From Siphonodentalium dalli (Eukaryota > Mollusca > Scaphopoda > Gadilida > Siphonodentaliidae), in the NCBI GenBank assembly GCA_032622095.1, contig CP136062.1, positions 166,286,090 to 166,350,089 on the forward strand: a stretch of DNA of 64,000 bases, read 5' to 3'. Shown here piece after piece: positions 43,881 to 56,110 of the stretch (position 1 is its first letter; each line of letters opens with the position of its first letter). The notes beneath the pieces were generated by a model. That model was not told where the DNA came from. It worked only from the letters and a program-made list of their open reading frames with translations, and searched no databases. A program made the position numbers and the translations under genes.

Positions 43881-46655
43881 CTTTTCATGACTATATAAAG
43901 CAAAACAAGCGATAAAACCATAAGATTATTTTTTTGTCATGTAGGTGCTGGGTGGGGGGGAGATATCCTGGCCTGGACATTTCCCCCCCCCCACCCCAAA
44001 CCCTGACTCAAACAACTTGTTCTCAGAAGAAGTTAATTTATCGCTGTTTCATGACTATATAAAGCAAAACAAGCGATAAAACCATAAGATTATTTTTTTT
44101 GTCATGTAGGTGCTGGGTGGGGGGGGGGGGGGGAGATATCCTGACCTGGACATCTTCCCCCTCCCAAACCCTGACTCACACAACTTGTTCTCAGAAGAAG
44201 TTAATTTATCGCTGTTTCATGACTATATAAAGCAAAACAAGCGATAAAACCATAAGATTATTTTTTTGTCATGTAGGTGCTGGGTGGGGGGGGGGGAGAT
44301 ATCCTGACCTGGACATCTTCCCCCCCCCCACCCAAACCCTGACTCACACAACTTGTTCTCAGAAGAAGTTAATTTATCGCTGTTTCATGACTATATAAAG
44401 CAAAACGAGCGATAAAACCATAAGATTATTTTTTTTGTCATGTAGGTGCTGGGAGGGGGTGGGGGGGAGATATCCTGACCTGGACATCTTCCCCCCCACC
44501 CAAACCCTGACTCACACAACTTGTTCTCAGAAGAAGTTAGTTTCTCGCTGTTTCATGACTATATAAAGCAAAACAAGCGATAAAACCATAAGATTATTTT
44601 TTTTGTCATGTAGGTGCTGGGTGGGGGGGGGGGGGAGATATCCTGACCTGGACATCTTCCCCCCTCCCAAACCCTGACTCACACAACTTGTTCTCAGAAG
44701 AAGTTAATTTATCGCTGTTTCATGACTATATAAAGCAAAACAAGCGATAAAACCATAAGATTATTTTTTTGTCATGTAGGTGCTGGGTGGGGGGGGGGGA
44801 GATATCCTGACCTGGACATCTTCCCCCCCCCCACCCAAACCCTGACTCACACAACTTGTTCTCAGAAGAAGTTAATTTATCGCTGTTTCATGACTATATA
44901 AAGCAAAACAAGCGATACAACCATAAGATGATTTTTTTGTCATGTAGGTGCTGGGTGGGGGGGGGGGAAGATATCCTGACCTGGACATCTTCCCCCCACA
45001 CAAACCCTGACTCAAACAACTTGTTATCAGAAGAAGTTAATTTCCCGCTGTTTCATGACTATATAAAGCAAAACGATCGATAACACCATAAGATTATTTT
45101 TTTGTCATGTAGGTGCTGGGTGGGGGGGGGGGGGGGAGATATCCTGACCTGGACATCTCCCCCCCCCCACCCCAAACCCTGACTCAAACAACTTGTTGTC
45201 AGAAGAAGTTAATTTCTCGCTGTTTCATGACTATATAAAGCAAAACGAGCGATAAAACCATAAGATTATTTTTTTGTCATGTAGGTGCTGGGTGGGGGGG
45301 GGGGGAGATATCCTGACCTGGACATCTCCCCCCCCCCCCCAACCCAAACCCTGACTCACACAACTTGTTCTCAGAAGAAGTTAATTTCTCGCTGTTTCAT
45401 GACTATATAAAGCAAAACAAGCGATAAAACCATAAGATTATTTTTTTGTCATGTAGGTGCTGGGTGGGGGGGGGGGGAGATATCCTGACCTGGACATCTT
45501 CCCCCCCCCCCCACCCAAACCCTGACTCAAACAACTTGTTCTCAGAAGAAGTTAGTTTCTCGCTGTTTCATGACTATATAAAGCAAAACAAGCGATACAA
45601 CCATAAGATTATTTTTTTGTCATGTAGGTGCTGGGTGGGGGGGGGAAGATATCCTGACCTGGACATCTCCCCCCCCACCCCAAACCCTGACTCAAACAAC
45701 TTGTTGTCAGAAGAAGTTAATTTCTCGCTGTTTCATGACTATATAAAGCAAAACGAGCGATAAAACCATAAGATTATTTTTTTGTCATGTAGGTGCTGGG
45801 AGGGGGGGGGGAGATATCCTGACCTGGACATCTCCCCCCCACCCCAAATCCTGACTCAAACAACTTGTTGTCAGAAGAAGTTAATTTCTCGCTGTTTCAT
45901 GACTATATAAAGCAAAACGAGCAATAAAACCATAAGATAATTTTTTTGTCATGTAGGTGCTGGGTGGGGGGGGGGAGATATCCTGACCTGGACATCTCCC
46001 CCCCCCACCCCAAACCCTGACTCAAACAACTTGTTCTCAGAAGAAGTTAATTTCTCGCTGTTTCATGACTATATAAAGCAAAACAAGCGATAAAACCATA
46101 AGATTATTTTTTTGTCATGTAGGTGCTGGGAGGGGGGGGGGAGATATCCTGACCTGGACATCTTCCCCCCCCCCCCCACCCAAACCCTGACTCACACAAC
46201 TTGTTCTCAGAAGAAGTTAATTTCTCGCTGTTTCATGACTATATAAAGCAAAACAAGCGATAAAACCATAAGATTATTGTTTTGTCATGTAGGTGCTGGG
46301 TGAAGGGGAAGATATCCTGACCTGGACATCTTCCCCCCACCCAAACCCTGACTCAAACAACTTGTTCTCAGAAGAAGTTAATTTCTCGCTGTTTCATGAC
46401 TATATAAAGCAAAACGAGCGATAACACCATAAGATTATTTTTGTGTCATGTAGGTGCTGGGGGGGGGGGGGGAGATATCCTGACCTGGACATCTTCCCCC
46501 ACCCCAAACCCTGCCTGAAACAACTTGTTGTCAGAAGAAGTTAATTTCTCGCTGTTTCATGACTATATAAAGCAAAACAAGCGATAAAACCATAAGATTA
46601 TTTTTTTGTCATGTAGGTGCTGGGTGGGGGGGGGGGGGAGATATCCTGACCTGGA
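43881..46655 (+). repeat. G/C-run satellite, forward block (about 17 units)
   Basis: Units of about 164-172 bp: GTTTCATGACTATATAAAGC, AGCGATAAAACCATAAGATT, TTTGTCATGTAGGTGCTGGG, a G run of 7-14, GAGATATCCTGACCTGGACA, a C run, CCCAAACCCTGACTCA, CAACTTGTTCTCAGAAGAAG. Length differences come mostly from the G and C runs. Overlapping 'open frames' are satellite artefacts. Confidence 0.92.
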
Positions 46656-47472
46656 TATGGTTTATGGTTTTATCGCTCGTTTTGCTTTATATAGTCATGA
46701 AACAGCGAGAAATTAACTTCTTCTGACAAGTTGTTTGAGTCAGGGTTTGGGTGGGGGGGGGGGATGTCCAGGTCAGGATATCTCCCCCCCCCCACCCAGC
46801 ACCTACATGACAAAAAAATAATCTTATGGTTTTATCGCTTGTTTTGGCTTTATATAGTCATGAAACAGCGAGAAATTAACTTCTTCTGACCCCCCCCCCC
46901 CACCCAGCACCTACATGACAAAAAAATAATCTTATGGTGGTATCGCTCGTTTTTGCTTTATATAGTCATGAAACAGCGAGAAATTAACTTCTTCTGAGAA
47001 CAAGTTGTTTGAGTCAGGGTTTGGGTGGGGGGAAGATGTCCAGGTCTGGATATCTTCCCCCCCACCCAGCACCTACATGACAAAACAATAATCTTATGGT
47101 TTTATCGCTTGTTTTGCTTTATATAGTCATGAAACAGCGAGAAATTAACTTCTTCTGAGAACAAGTTGTGTGAGTCAGGGTTTGGGTGGGGGGGGGGAAG
47201 ATGTCCAGGTCAGGATATCTCCCCCCCCCCCCCTCCCAGCACCTACATGACAAAAAAATAATCTTATGGTTTTTATCGCTTGTTTTGCTTTATATAGTCA
47301 TGAAACAGCGAGAAATTAACTTCTTCTGAGAACAAGTTGTTTGAGTCAGGGTTTGGGGTGGGGGGGGGGGGAAGATGTCCAGGTCAGGATATCTTCCCCC
47401 CCCACCCAGCACCTACATGACAAAAAAATAATCTTATGGTTTTATTGCTCGTTTTGCTTTATATAGTCATGA
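46656..47472 (-). repeat. G/C-run satellite, inverted block (about 5-6 units)
   Basis: The same unit in reverse complement (GGTTTTATCGCTCGTTTTGC, GAAACAGCGAGAAATTAACT). One unit near 46885 has lost part of its sequence. Confidence 0.9.
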
Positions 47473-47840
47473 AACCATAAGATTATTTTTTTGTCATGTA
47501 GGTGCTGGGTGGGGGGGGGGGAGATATCCTGACCTGGACATCTTCCCCCCCACCCAAACCCTGACTCAAACAACTTGTTGTCAGAAGAAGTTAATTTCTC
47601 GCTGTTTCATGACTATATAAAGCAAAAACGAGCGATAAAACCATAAGATTATTTTTTTTTCATGTAGGTGCTGGGTGGGGGGGGGGGGAGAGATATCCTG
47701 ACCTGGACATCTTCCCCCCACCCCAAACCCTGACTCATGAATATATAAAGCAAAATAAGCGATAAAACCATAAGATGATTTTTTTGTCATGTAGGTGCTG
47801 GGTTGGTGGGGGGTGGTGGAATATCCAAGCCTGGACATTT
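47473..47840 (+). repeat. G/C-run satellite, second forward block (about 2 units)
   Basis: Orientation returns to forward at GAAACCATAAGATT. The last unit degenerates into GGTTGGTGGGGGGTGGTGGA before the unique flank. Confidence 0.88.
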
Positions 47841-48002
47841 GAAAGAAAAAAAAAAGACAATCAAATTCGTGAAAACAATAATTTTGTCACTTTTTTTTTT
47901 TAAATAAAAAAAACAATTAATATATTTTTTTTTTAATCTCAAAAAAACATCTTTCTGGCCATTTCAGAACCAAACGATATCAAATGAGTGAAATTATTTT
48001 TT
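47841..48002 (+). repeat. Unique flank of the satellite, inverted copy of 14270-14470
   Basis: CAATCAAATTCGTGAAAAC, TGGCCATTTCAGAACCAAAC and GATATCAAATGAGTGAAATT are the reverse complement of the sequence outside the left satellite block. Similarity stops at about 48002. Confidence 0.88.
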
Positions 48003-49160
48003 ACATGAAGATTTGTAGCTTCTTTGAATGTTATGTCAGTCACATGGAATTGTCCCATTACTATTTACATGTACATATACATGTACAGTATACTAAATAG
48101 AATTAAAAATAACTAATGTACCAAAAGGCTAATTACATATTAGGATATTCATCAGATTGATCAATATTAACAGATCTACTACTAAATAGTACTACAGTAG
48201 GCCTGTGAAACTCATTGTGAATCCAGTGTACCGCTATACATGTACACTTCAAACAATACATATATCGTATTGTGTCACACATGTACATGTTATAGGCCTG
48301 TAAAGACTCATCATGAATCCAGTGTACCGCTATACATGTAGATTTCAAACAATAACGGTACACGTATCGTATTGCGTCATACCGGTAAATGCACAGATAA
48401 TGATGGATAATGCAGTGCTTTTTTGCAAATACAGTGTATATATACGGTACCTCACTTCAAACTCTCCCGGGAATTTTTATTTTACATTCAAAACGACGAG
48501 TTTTCCTGTGTCCGGTGTCCATTGAAAAACCAATCTGATACTGATATTAAAATAATTATAAAAGGAATAATTTTGAGTTACATATATAAACATGCACGCA
48601 TAAAACACATATCTCAGTTTATGTAGGTTATATTGAGCTAGTGACATTTAAATTTACTCGTATCAATGGATGTACGGTATCGATGTTACATGTACATTAT
48701 TACACCAGGACTGGGTACATGTACATCACACGAGTGGGCAGTACTTTATAAACATGGTCATACGTATGCTATATGGAGAGTCGTGCAGTGCATGATAGAA
48801 GATTAAAGCTCCTGTGGTTTCACACCAGTGATATGTCCTCAATATACCAGTATATGGCAGGGATGTAGGTGTCAACACTGCAGATTACGGTATGTCTTCA
48901 AAATACTACAAATTGGTCAGCTTATAACTACATAGTTGCATGCTTACAGCTAGTTCAATTTGTGCGATGGAATGGGCTTGTGGCCACCGGTTCGACCATA
49001 TGGTTTGGGCCGGTGAATTGGATAAATATTTCAATTAAATCCTCCGTACTATCAAATGCTCGGACTACCGGTACATGTAATCATGTATATATATGTTGTA
49101 TTGACTTATCCCAAAGTGTAGCAGTCTCAATTCTATTGCTACATACAGCTATGCTCTTAT
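48003..49160. other. No gene recognised; ACATGTAC-rich
   Basis: Contains two near-identical segments around GAATCCAGTGTACCGCTATA (48220 and 48318), and many ACATGTAC palindromes. The 112-codon open frame at 48869 shows no recognisable domain. Confidence 0.4.
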
Positions 49161-50317
49161 TAAGGGACCTGTTTAATGAGGTTATGGGCCGGTACGTACC
49201 GCGGTGATACCACCAGAATACCATGGTGATACCACCAGAATACCACGTTTATTTTGTACCGCGGTGGAGGCGGTCGATCCGCGGTACTGGGCGGTATTCT
49301 TACCTCTGGTCACCACAGGTCACCGCGTTATTGGTGCTCGTTACCACAATACACCGCGTCATCCTCCACTGCGAAGTGAAAACATGCATGAAAAAAACTA
49401 GGCGGCCTGCAGGAATCCAATTCATGATCTCGGGAAGTTAAACAAAACATTATTGTAAGGATGGTACCGCCTTCGTTCTCTCTCGGGCTACATGTACGGA
49501 TACGTGATGTATAACTTCTATATCTCATGCCAAAAACCAAAAAATAGGTTTGTTTCGGGTATTTCGGTTTCTGCATGGCAACCCTAAACTTTTTTCCGAC
49601 TACATATATTTTCCCCGTACCAAAATAAAAACATAAAAGTGAAAAACAAATAAAGCGACGTTTCGTATAAACAAGGTGAAGTCCCATGCGACTTGCAGTG
49701 ATACCGATATAATTTAGCATTTGCTGTACTCGGCAGTTCAGGGTAAAAATTATTTTCACATATTCTTATCTAATCACAATTCGGATGAAATGCATGCGTG
49801 TTTGGCATTGGAAAGGGGAAACGTACATGTATGCCTCTATATAATAAGTAAGGTTAGCGCAAGATAAAATTTTACGTACCAATCTGATAATCTGAGTAAC
49901 GACAATAACACTGACAGTGACTAACTAAATTGAAAGTTTTGATGAAAAAAAAAACATACTGAATTCCAAGATGATTTAAATTGTTTTGTATGCTCGTTCG
50001 TTTCTTTGATACACATTCGGTAAGACAATCAGCTGCACATTTTGGTATTTGGCTCACACTATTGTGTATTAGCAATACAGTTCACGGAGACTGTCGATGG
50101 CGCTACCGTTTTTCGTGGTGCATTTACTGCATTTCACCGCGGTACTAGCATTCGTTACCGTTGGTAATGCGGTGGTACGCGAACGGTCTGGTGGTACCTC
50201 AGTACCACACGGTAGTGCAAACGCGAATCGGCGGTATCACGCGTTATTACACTGCGGAATTAATGCATGTACGCCGCTGAACTAACGCATGTACACCTCG
50301 TTAAAGCAGGTCGCTTA
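49161..50317. mobile_element. Possible inverted-repeat element rich in ACCGCGGT motifs
   Basis: TAAGGGACCTGTTTAATGAGG at the left and an imperfect inverted match at the right (CCTCGTTAAAGCAGGTCGCTTA). GC-rich ends carry many ACCGCGGT/GGTGGTAC motifs, including two tandem GGTGATACCACCAGAATACC copies at 49203-49243. No target duplication found. The 143-codon minus-strand frame inside is not recognised. Confidence 0.45.
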
Positions 50318-51015
50318 CTGTGAGCAGTGCTGTATATATAGATGGAATTTACATTTGACACCACATTTAGAATTGCTATAACTATGTTTATAAAAAAAAT
50401 TCGGGTGTCTAAAACTTGGCGCAGGGCCAGATATTTTCTGACGCCCAGAAACAAACTGTCGACAGACTTAGTTTGTTCTGCATGACGAAAATAGTGCACG
50501 TCACGGGATGTTTGTTTCGCCACTACATGGATATACAACAAGCCAAAGTTGAAAAAATTGTACTTGAATCAGATTACTGTTGTATACATGTACATATGCA
50601 TGTATGTTAGCAATATTAAGTGCAGAAACTTCGGGTGCTCGGAGAGAAATGGCGGCAGGACACATCCCAAAAAATTCTTGCTATGGCGAAAATAGAGGGG
50701 GCATGCACTGAGGGCGCCGGATGGTAGATCCGCCCTTGCACCGCAAGTACATGTACATGACAATTTTTTTTTATTAAAACCACTTTTAGAAATTGAATTT
50801 TTTTTTTAATTCACGGATAGCGCACATCCTTAATTATGTGTATTTGACTCATCTAACATGTACATGTACATGTAGCTAACTACGGAAAATGATTATTGAT
50901 TAATTGATTATTGGCTTTATTAGCATTCATTGATTATACTGTATGATTAATCGTGGCAACCCTAGACAGATACTTGAACACAACTACTGTAATAACGTCA
51001 ATTCTATTTGTGCCA

Positions 51016-53057
51016 AAGAATTTAGTCATGCAAAGAGTAAAATCCAAGATGGCTGCTGGCAGAGATGTTTTTTGGCCGAACGACCGCAAACTTACTCGTT
51101 CCCATCTGCATGTCAATATTAACATCCATGACAAATTTCATGATGATCAGACTAACAGTACAACCTGCAGCCCATGCTAATAGATTGAATTTTTAAATCC
51201 AAGATGGCCGCTGTCCGCCATGTTTTTGTCCGAATGACCCCAAAATGCCTCGATCCTATCTACATGTGAATGTCAACAGGGGAACAGCCATTACAAATTT
51301 CATAATGATCCGACCAAAGGTAGGACCTGCGGTACCGGTATGTACACATCTAGCCCGTGCCAAAGGATTTACCGGTATTCAAACAAAGAGTAAAATCTAA
51401 GATGACTGCTGATGGCCATGTTTTTTGGCTGAACGACCCCAAAATGACTCGTTCCCATCTACGTCATGTCAATAGCCATGACAAATCTCATAATGATCTG
51501 ACCAAAGATACGACCTGTAGCCCATGCTAATGGATTGATTTTTGAAATCCAAGATGGCCGCTGGTGCCTAGTGGCCATGTTTTTTGGCCGAACGACCCCA
51601 AAATGACTCGTTCCCATCTACGTCATGTCAATAGCCATGACAAATCTCATAATGATCTGACCAAAGATACGACCTGTAGCCCATGCTAATGGATTGATTT
51701 TTGAAATCCAAGATAGCCGCTGGTGCCTGGTGCAGGGAAGGATCCAGGGCTCTTTTGATACCTGTTACAGGTTTGGGCGCCCAAACTCGGGTGGTCTAAA
51801 TGTCCCCAAATTGCAAGTGGATAGTTTTAGTAAAGCTGAATTTTCTATATTTTGAAGGAAATCTTCTATATAATTCAACAACATGCAATGCATCAATATA
51901 CAGTTTATATAGAGCCTTTATTTGCTTAATCAAGTGTCCAGTGAGAACTATTTTAACCCTTTCATGACTGGGGCTTCTTGAAATTTTGTAAAAATCCTGT
52001 GCCAATGCATTCTCTTATATAAATGAGAGTCTCCCATCTAAGGAGCCTCGCATATATAAGATATTACATTGGCCTTTATCTTGACCTTGTAAGCCAGTGC
52101 ATTTTCTTATGCGGGATCTTTAATGCTGCACCTAAGGGATCGGGGCGACCCCCTCCCGTACCTACCCCCATCTCGGGCCTACGGCCATCGGGATATGACT
52201 TCGGCATATCATGGTCTCAAAACAGGTGTCCCCAAAAAATCCCTGGATCCATCCCTGGCCTGGTGGCCATGTTTTTTGGTCGAGCGACCCCAAAATGACT
52301 CATTCCCATCTATGACATGTCAATGTCAACAGCCATGACAAATTTCATAATGATGTGACCAAAGGTACGACCTGTAGCCTGTGCCAAAGACTTGTTCCCA
52401 TTTACATGTCAATATTAACATCCATGACAAATTTTATGATGATCAGATGAATAGTACGATCTGTACTAGTAGTCAGCACCAATGGATTGAATTTTGAAAT
52501 CCAAGATGGCCGCCAGTGGCCATGTTTTTTGGCCGAATGACCGAAAATGACCCGTTCCCATCTACATGTACAATTTGTACATGTCAATAGCCATGACAAA
52601 TCTCATACTTGTAATGATCTGACTAAAGGTATTATGACCTGTAGCCTATGCCAATGGATTTAGTCATGCAAAGAGTAAAATCCAAGATGTCTGCTGATGG
52701 CCATAACCCGAAAAGGACTTGTTCCTAGCCGCATGTCAATATGAACATCGACAAACTTCATGATGATCCGGCAGACGAACAGTACGAGCTGCAGACCGCA
52801 CCAATGGATTTAATTTTTAAATTCAAGATGGCCACCAGCGGCCATGTTTTTCGGGAGATTGACACCAAAATGACTCGTTCCCATCTGCAGGTCATTGTTA
52901 ACATCCACGACAAATTTCATGAAGATCCGACCAAAGCTACGATCTGTAGCCTGCGCCAAAGGACTTAGTCATGCAAAGAGTAAAATTCAAAATGGCTGCT
53001 GACGCTGGCTGACGGCCATGTTTTTTGGTCGAACAAACCTAAAATGACTCGTTCCCA
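51016..53057. repeat. 160-bp 'AAGATGGC' satellite, diverged array interrupted by a hAT element
   Basis: Roughly ten diverged units with AGTAAAATCCAAGATGGCTG, GGCCATGTTTTTTGGCCGAA, CAAAATGACTCGTTCCCATC, GACAAATTTCATGATGATC and ACGACCTGTAGCCC. Two adjacent units near 51440-51700 are nearly identical. The array is broken by a hAT-like element at 51733. Confidence 0.85.
51733..52257. mobile_element. hAT-like non-autonomous element, copy 2
   Basis: Same element as 13011-13515, including the internal truncated piggyBac-like piece (about 51953-52133), with a perfect 8-bp duplication GCCTGGTG (51725-51732, 52258-52265). The insertion is into a satellite unit, so it post-dates the array here. Confidence 0.92.
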
Positions 53058-53110
53058 CAGGGATGGATCCAGAGATTATTTGGGGACACCTGTTTTAGGT
53101 TGGGCCAGTT
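53058..53110. mobile_element. hAT-like end fragment
   Basis: CAGGGATGGATCCAGAGATT and GGGGACACCTGTTTTAGGTT resemble the left end of the 51733 element or its relatives. A related GGGGACACCTGTTTTTGGG piece lies at about 57148. Confidence 0.5.
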
Positions 53111-54410
53111 TTTGTCGGATACGATTTAATCGGACCGATCCAACTGAATTTGATTTCATCAGGAAAATCCGGCTCATGACGATGGCAACGCGGGTGTTTT
53201 GCTTGTCACATGACCAAAACATCATTCATAATATCGGAATAGTTAGCAGCGACCGCTATTCTAAAATTATATCAAGAATTCTGATCAATCGACAAGAAAC
53301 AACGGCTGGTAGATCTATGTGCAGAAAATAGGTGCCCGTATATAATAATCGCAACAAGAGGGAGGCAGCTGTGGAAAGGTAGATTACGCCAATTTACGGC
53401 TATTGGCACTATTAACTGTATTGCCCGTGACCTCAATATATTATTATTAATATATTTATTTAGTTTATTATTAATAAATATTAGTCTTTAGAAATTCATA
53501 TGAATATAAATCACCAGGACTACCGGTAGATATAGTAAATGTCTAGATAGGCTGACCACGTACACCAGTTGACTATTTACTACAGTGACATGCATAGCAT
53601 GCATATGACCAGAGTGAAAATCGGACTCGTGCGCGCTGAAACCCAGATTTTATCGGGCCCGATTTATCCGGCAGCCGGATTTACCGGGCACAATCGGGGC
53701 CGTGTGCGCCGACACTTAATTTTCAACATACAGTTGCTTCGATCAATTTAGAGCTTTTAGAAGTTTAATATTAGTATCGCAATTCCCAATGCTATTTGTG
53801 CATAGATAATTTAGTTTTTATTATTATTGTCACCTAGTCGGCACAGTATGGGATTAGATACAACGGCGCCCAATGGCATACCGATCTATTTCATCTGATT
53901 TTGCTAGAATCCATACATACCTTTTCACAAGAATACAGGGTAAATTGTGAGAATATTTGCGAGAATCTAGATTTGGATTCTCGCCGAAATATAAGCACTG
54001 CGGTTTATGTTTTCAAAATGAGAGATAATTCTAAGATGCCCTTTATTTCTTTAAATATCACTTTTACGAAATAACGGCCTTGTCTAAAGAGTTACACCAT
54101 AAAGACAAAAACTTTGCAAACTTATTGGACACTCAAAACTGCGATGACACATTGCTCATTTTATACGTCATACTGTACATGTATGTGCATAGAAATGGGA
54201 GCTCTTAGAAGGGGTCCGACTAGTCAAGTAGTAGTCGATTACCGTACAGGTCTCTGAATTTGCAATCGTAAGTGGAGGCATCGGGACCTGACGAAATTAC
54301 GGATAGTTTATTGATAGATACCGGTAGACTGAGGGGTCGTCATACATGATTTTTTACGTACACATGTAACAGAACGAGAAAGAGAAATGCGGGAGTCGCA
54401 CCGAAAGTTG
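53111..54410. other. No gene recognised
   Basis: AT-rich with some short GC patches (53620-53720). No splice-bounded conserved frame seen. Confidence 0.4.
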
Positions 54411-54488
54411 GCAGCACCCAGAATCCCAAAGCCAGTCACACATCCAAGCGGCTTAGACATTGCTTAACTTCGGTGATCACACAAAGCG
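54411..54488 (-). pseudogene. 5S rRNA-like fragment
   Basis: On the minus strand: TGATCACCGAAGTTAAGCA, CTTGGATG, GGGATTCTGGGTGCTG, in the order of 5S rRNA (TGATC...GAAG.TAAGCA / CTTGGATGGG / GGGAAT.C.GGGTGCTG). The part between the second and third 5S promoter elements is shortened and diverged. It is a degenerate 5S gene or the head of a 5S-derived repeat. Confidence 0.55.
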
Positions 54489-55558
54489 TCTAACGACCAT
54501 GACCAAGAAATCTAGACCTCTCGAGCAGAGAAGTCATCGGCCTTCTATATTTACAATGCGACAGCTATACACACAACTGCGATTACATTGCAAGTGGAAG
54601 TATTCAAGGATAAGCCACGATTTTGAATCTAAAATCAAACAGTGCTTGATATTATTGACATTATACGCAAAAGAGGATCAAACAGTAAGATACCAAATTG
54701 CTGCCTGTGGTAATGTTTTTTAACGAAATTCGGGAAAATTAGATTACTCTCACCCTGGTTATCCAGAAGATCATTGTGGAATCTGGTGACGATCGGACAA
54801 GGGGTGTCGTCTGTAGGATCAACCAAATTATTTAGCCATAAAAATAGTAAAATTCAAGATCACCGCTGGCAGTGATGTCTTCACAAGGACAGCTTGAGAA
54901 CAAAACATGGCTCACATCTAGCGGTGACCCAAACTATCCACATGAAAAAAAGTTCTCCAATAAAAGCTGGCTGCAGGGTGCGCCAATTGAATCAAATTCG
55001 AAATTTAACAGGGTGTACTGCTTGTGGCCATGTTTTCCCCGCAAATTTGATAGACTGATGGACAAAACCACTGAATCCGTTGAATCAATATACATGTATA
55101 CATGGATTAATTTATATGCATTGTTATACACAGTACTGGTATATAAGGTACTGAAAATAACAATATTACTAGTATACACAAAATAAACCATATATCATGG
55201 CTATGGGTTCTAATATCCGAATATGACAGCTGATAACTTGGTGTGAATTGAAGAGTGGTGGTGTCTCAAGCATATCTAACCCTCCACGTTAGAAACATGC
55301 CATTAAATGTCATAAGTATAATCTAGCTTGAGGACAGAAGTTATCCATAAAACCCCCCTTAATTCAACCAGGTCCTCGCGCGATGTATGGTCGATCACAT
55401 GATGATCTAGGGGGGATTATAATTGTTGTATATAAACAGCACTGCATGTAAATATAAAATAAAATAGTGCTACATCTTATTACAGATTATTGCCATATAT
55501 AATCAGTGACTATACAGACAGTCTGACAAAATAAAGTTTCAGTGACACTCTATCCGAA

Positions 55559-55800
55559 GAGGGGAATAATTCCATCTGTTACAGTCAATGGAGCAATTAT
55601 GAATCTGGAAAGGTGAAATTTCTAAGTAATACTAGATATCGACATGACGCGATAACATATAACGTAAATGCAATATGGCCGCTGGCGACCATTTTTTACT
55701 ATAAAATTAAAAAAATATTTGATAGCTCTCATCTGATAGATCAATATCAAGATCAATATGAAGTTTGGTGATGATCGGATGAGTGAAGTGGACTGTGCTA
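55559..55800 (+). repeat. Short relative of the 60-kb satellite with its 5' flank
   Basis: GGGGAATAATT and TACAGTCAATGGAGCAATTA match the sequence just before the 60.53-kb array (60450-60490). Then one degenerate unit: GCAATATGGCCGCTGGCGAC and TTTGGTGATGATCGGA. Another degenerate unit lies at 54770-54900. Confidence 0.6.
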
Positions 55801-55816
55801 AACGGTTTAGTAATGC

Positions 55817-56110
55817 TTAAAAAGATTTTTACCTTAATATTTTTATGTTCACTTTATAAACTTCACCGAGTCATCTTTGTCATGTATTGAGTTTGATATC
55901 TTTTGTTAACAGTTTATAAATCATGCATGTCTCATTTTTGTTATTTTAATTTATGTGTTTATTATCATTAAATAAAGTTGCATTCCTTAAAAAGATTCTT
56001 ACCTCAATGTTTTTATGTTCACTTTATAAACTCCACTGAGTCATCTTTGTCATGTATTGAATTTGATATCTTTTGTTAACAGTTTATAAATTATGTATGT
56101 CTCGTGTTCG
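55817..56110. repeat. Tandem duplication, period about 169 bp
   Basis: Two copies share TTTTATGTTCACTTTATAAA, TGAGTCATCTTTGTCATGTA and TTGATATCTTTTGTTAACAG. An ATTAAATAAAG lies at the end of copy 1; no coding exon was found beside it. Confidence 0.8.

Noticed and set aside
44856-45763. Open frames in the G/C-run satellite (MSCRCWVGGG-type peptides)
   Set aside because: They repeat with the satellite and depend on G/C-run length, so they are not genes.
43881-47840. CRISPR-like array
   Set aside because: The whole unit of about 168 bp is repeated with no unique spacers, and the genome is eukaryotic.
49328-49759. 143-codon open frame on -, the longest in the window
   Set aside because: Not recognisable. 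It crosses the ACCGCGGT-rich end of a putative element and shows no conserved motif.
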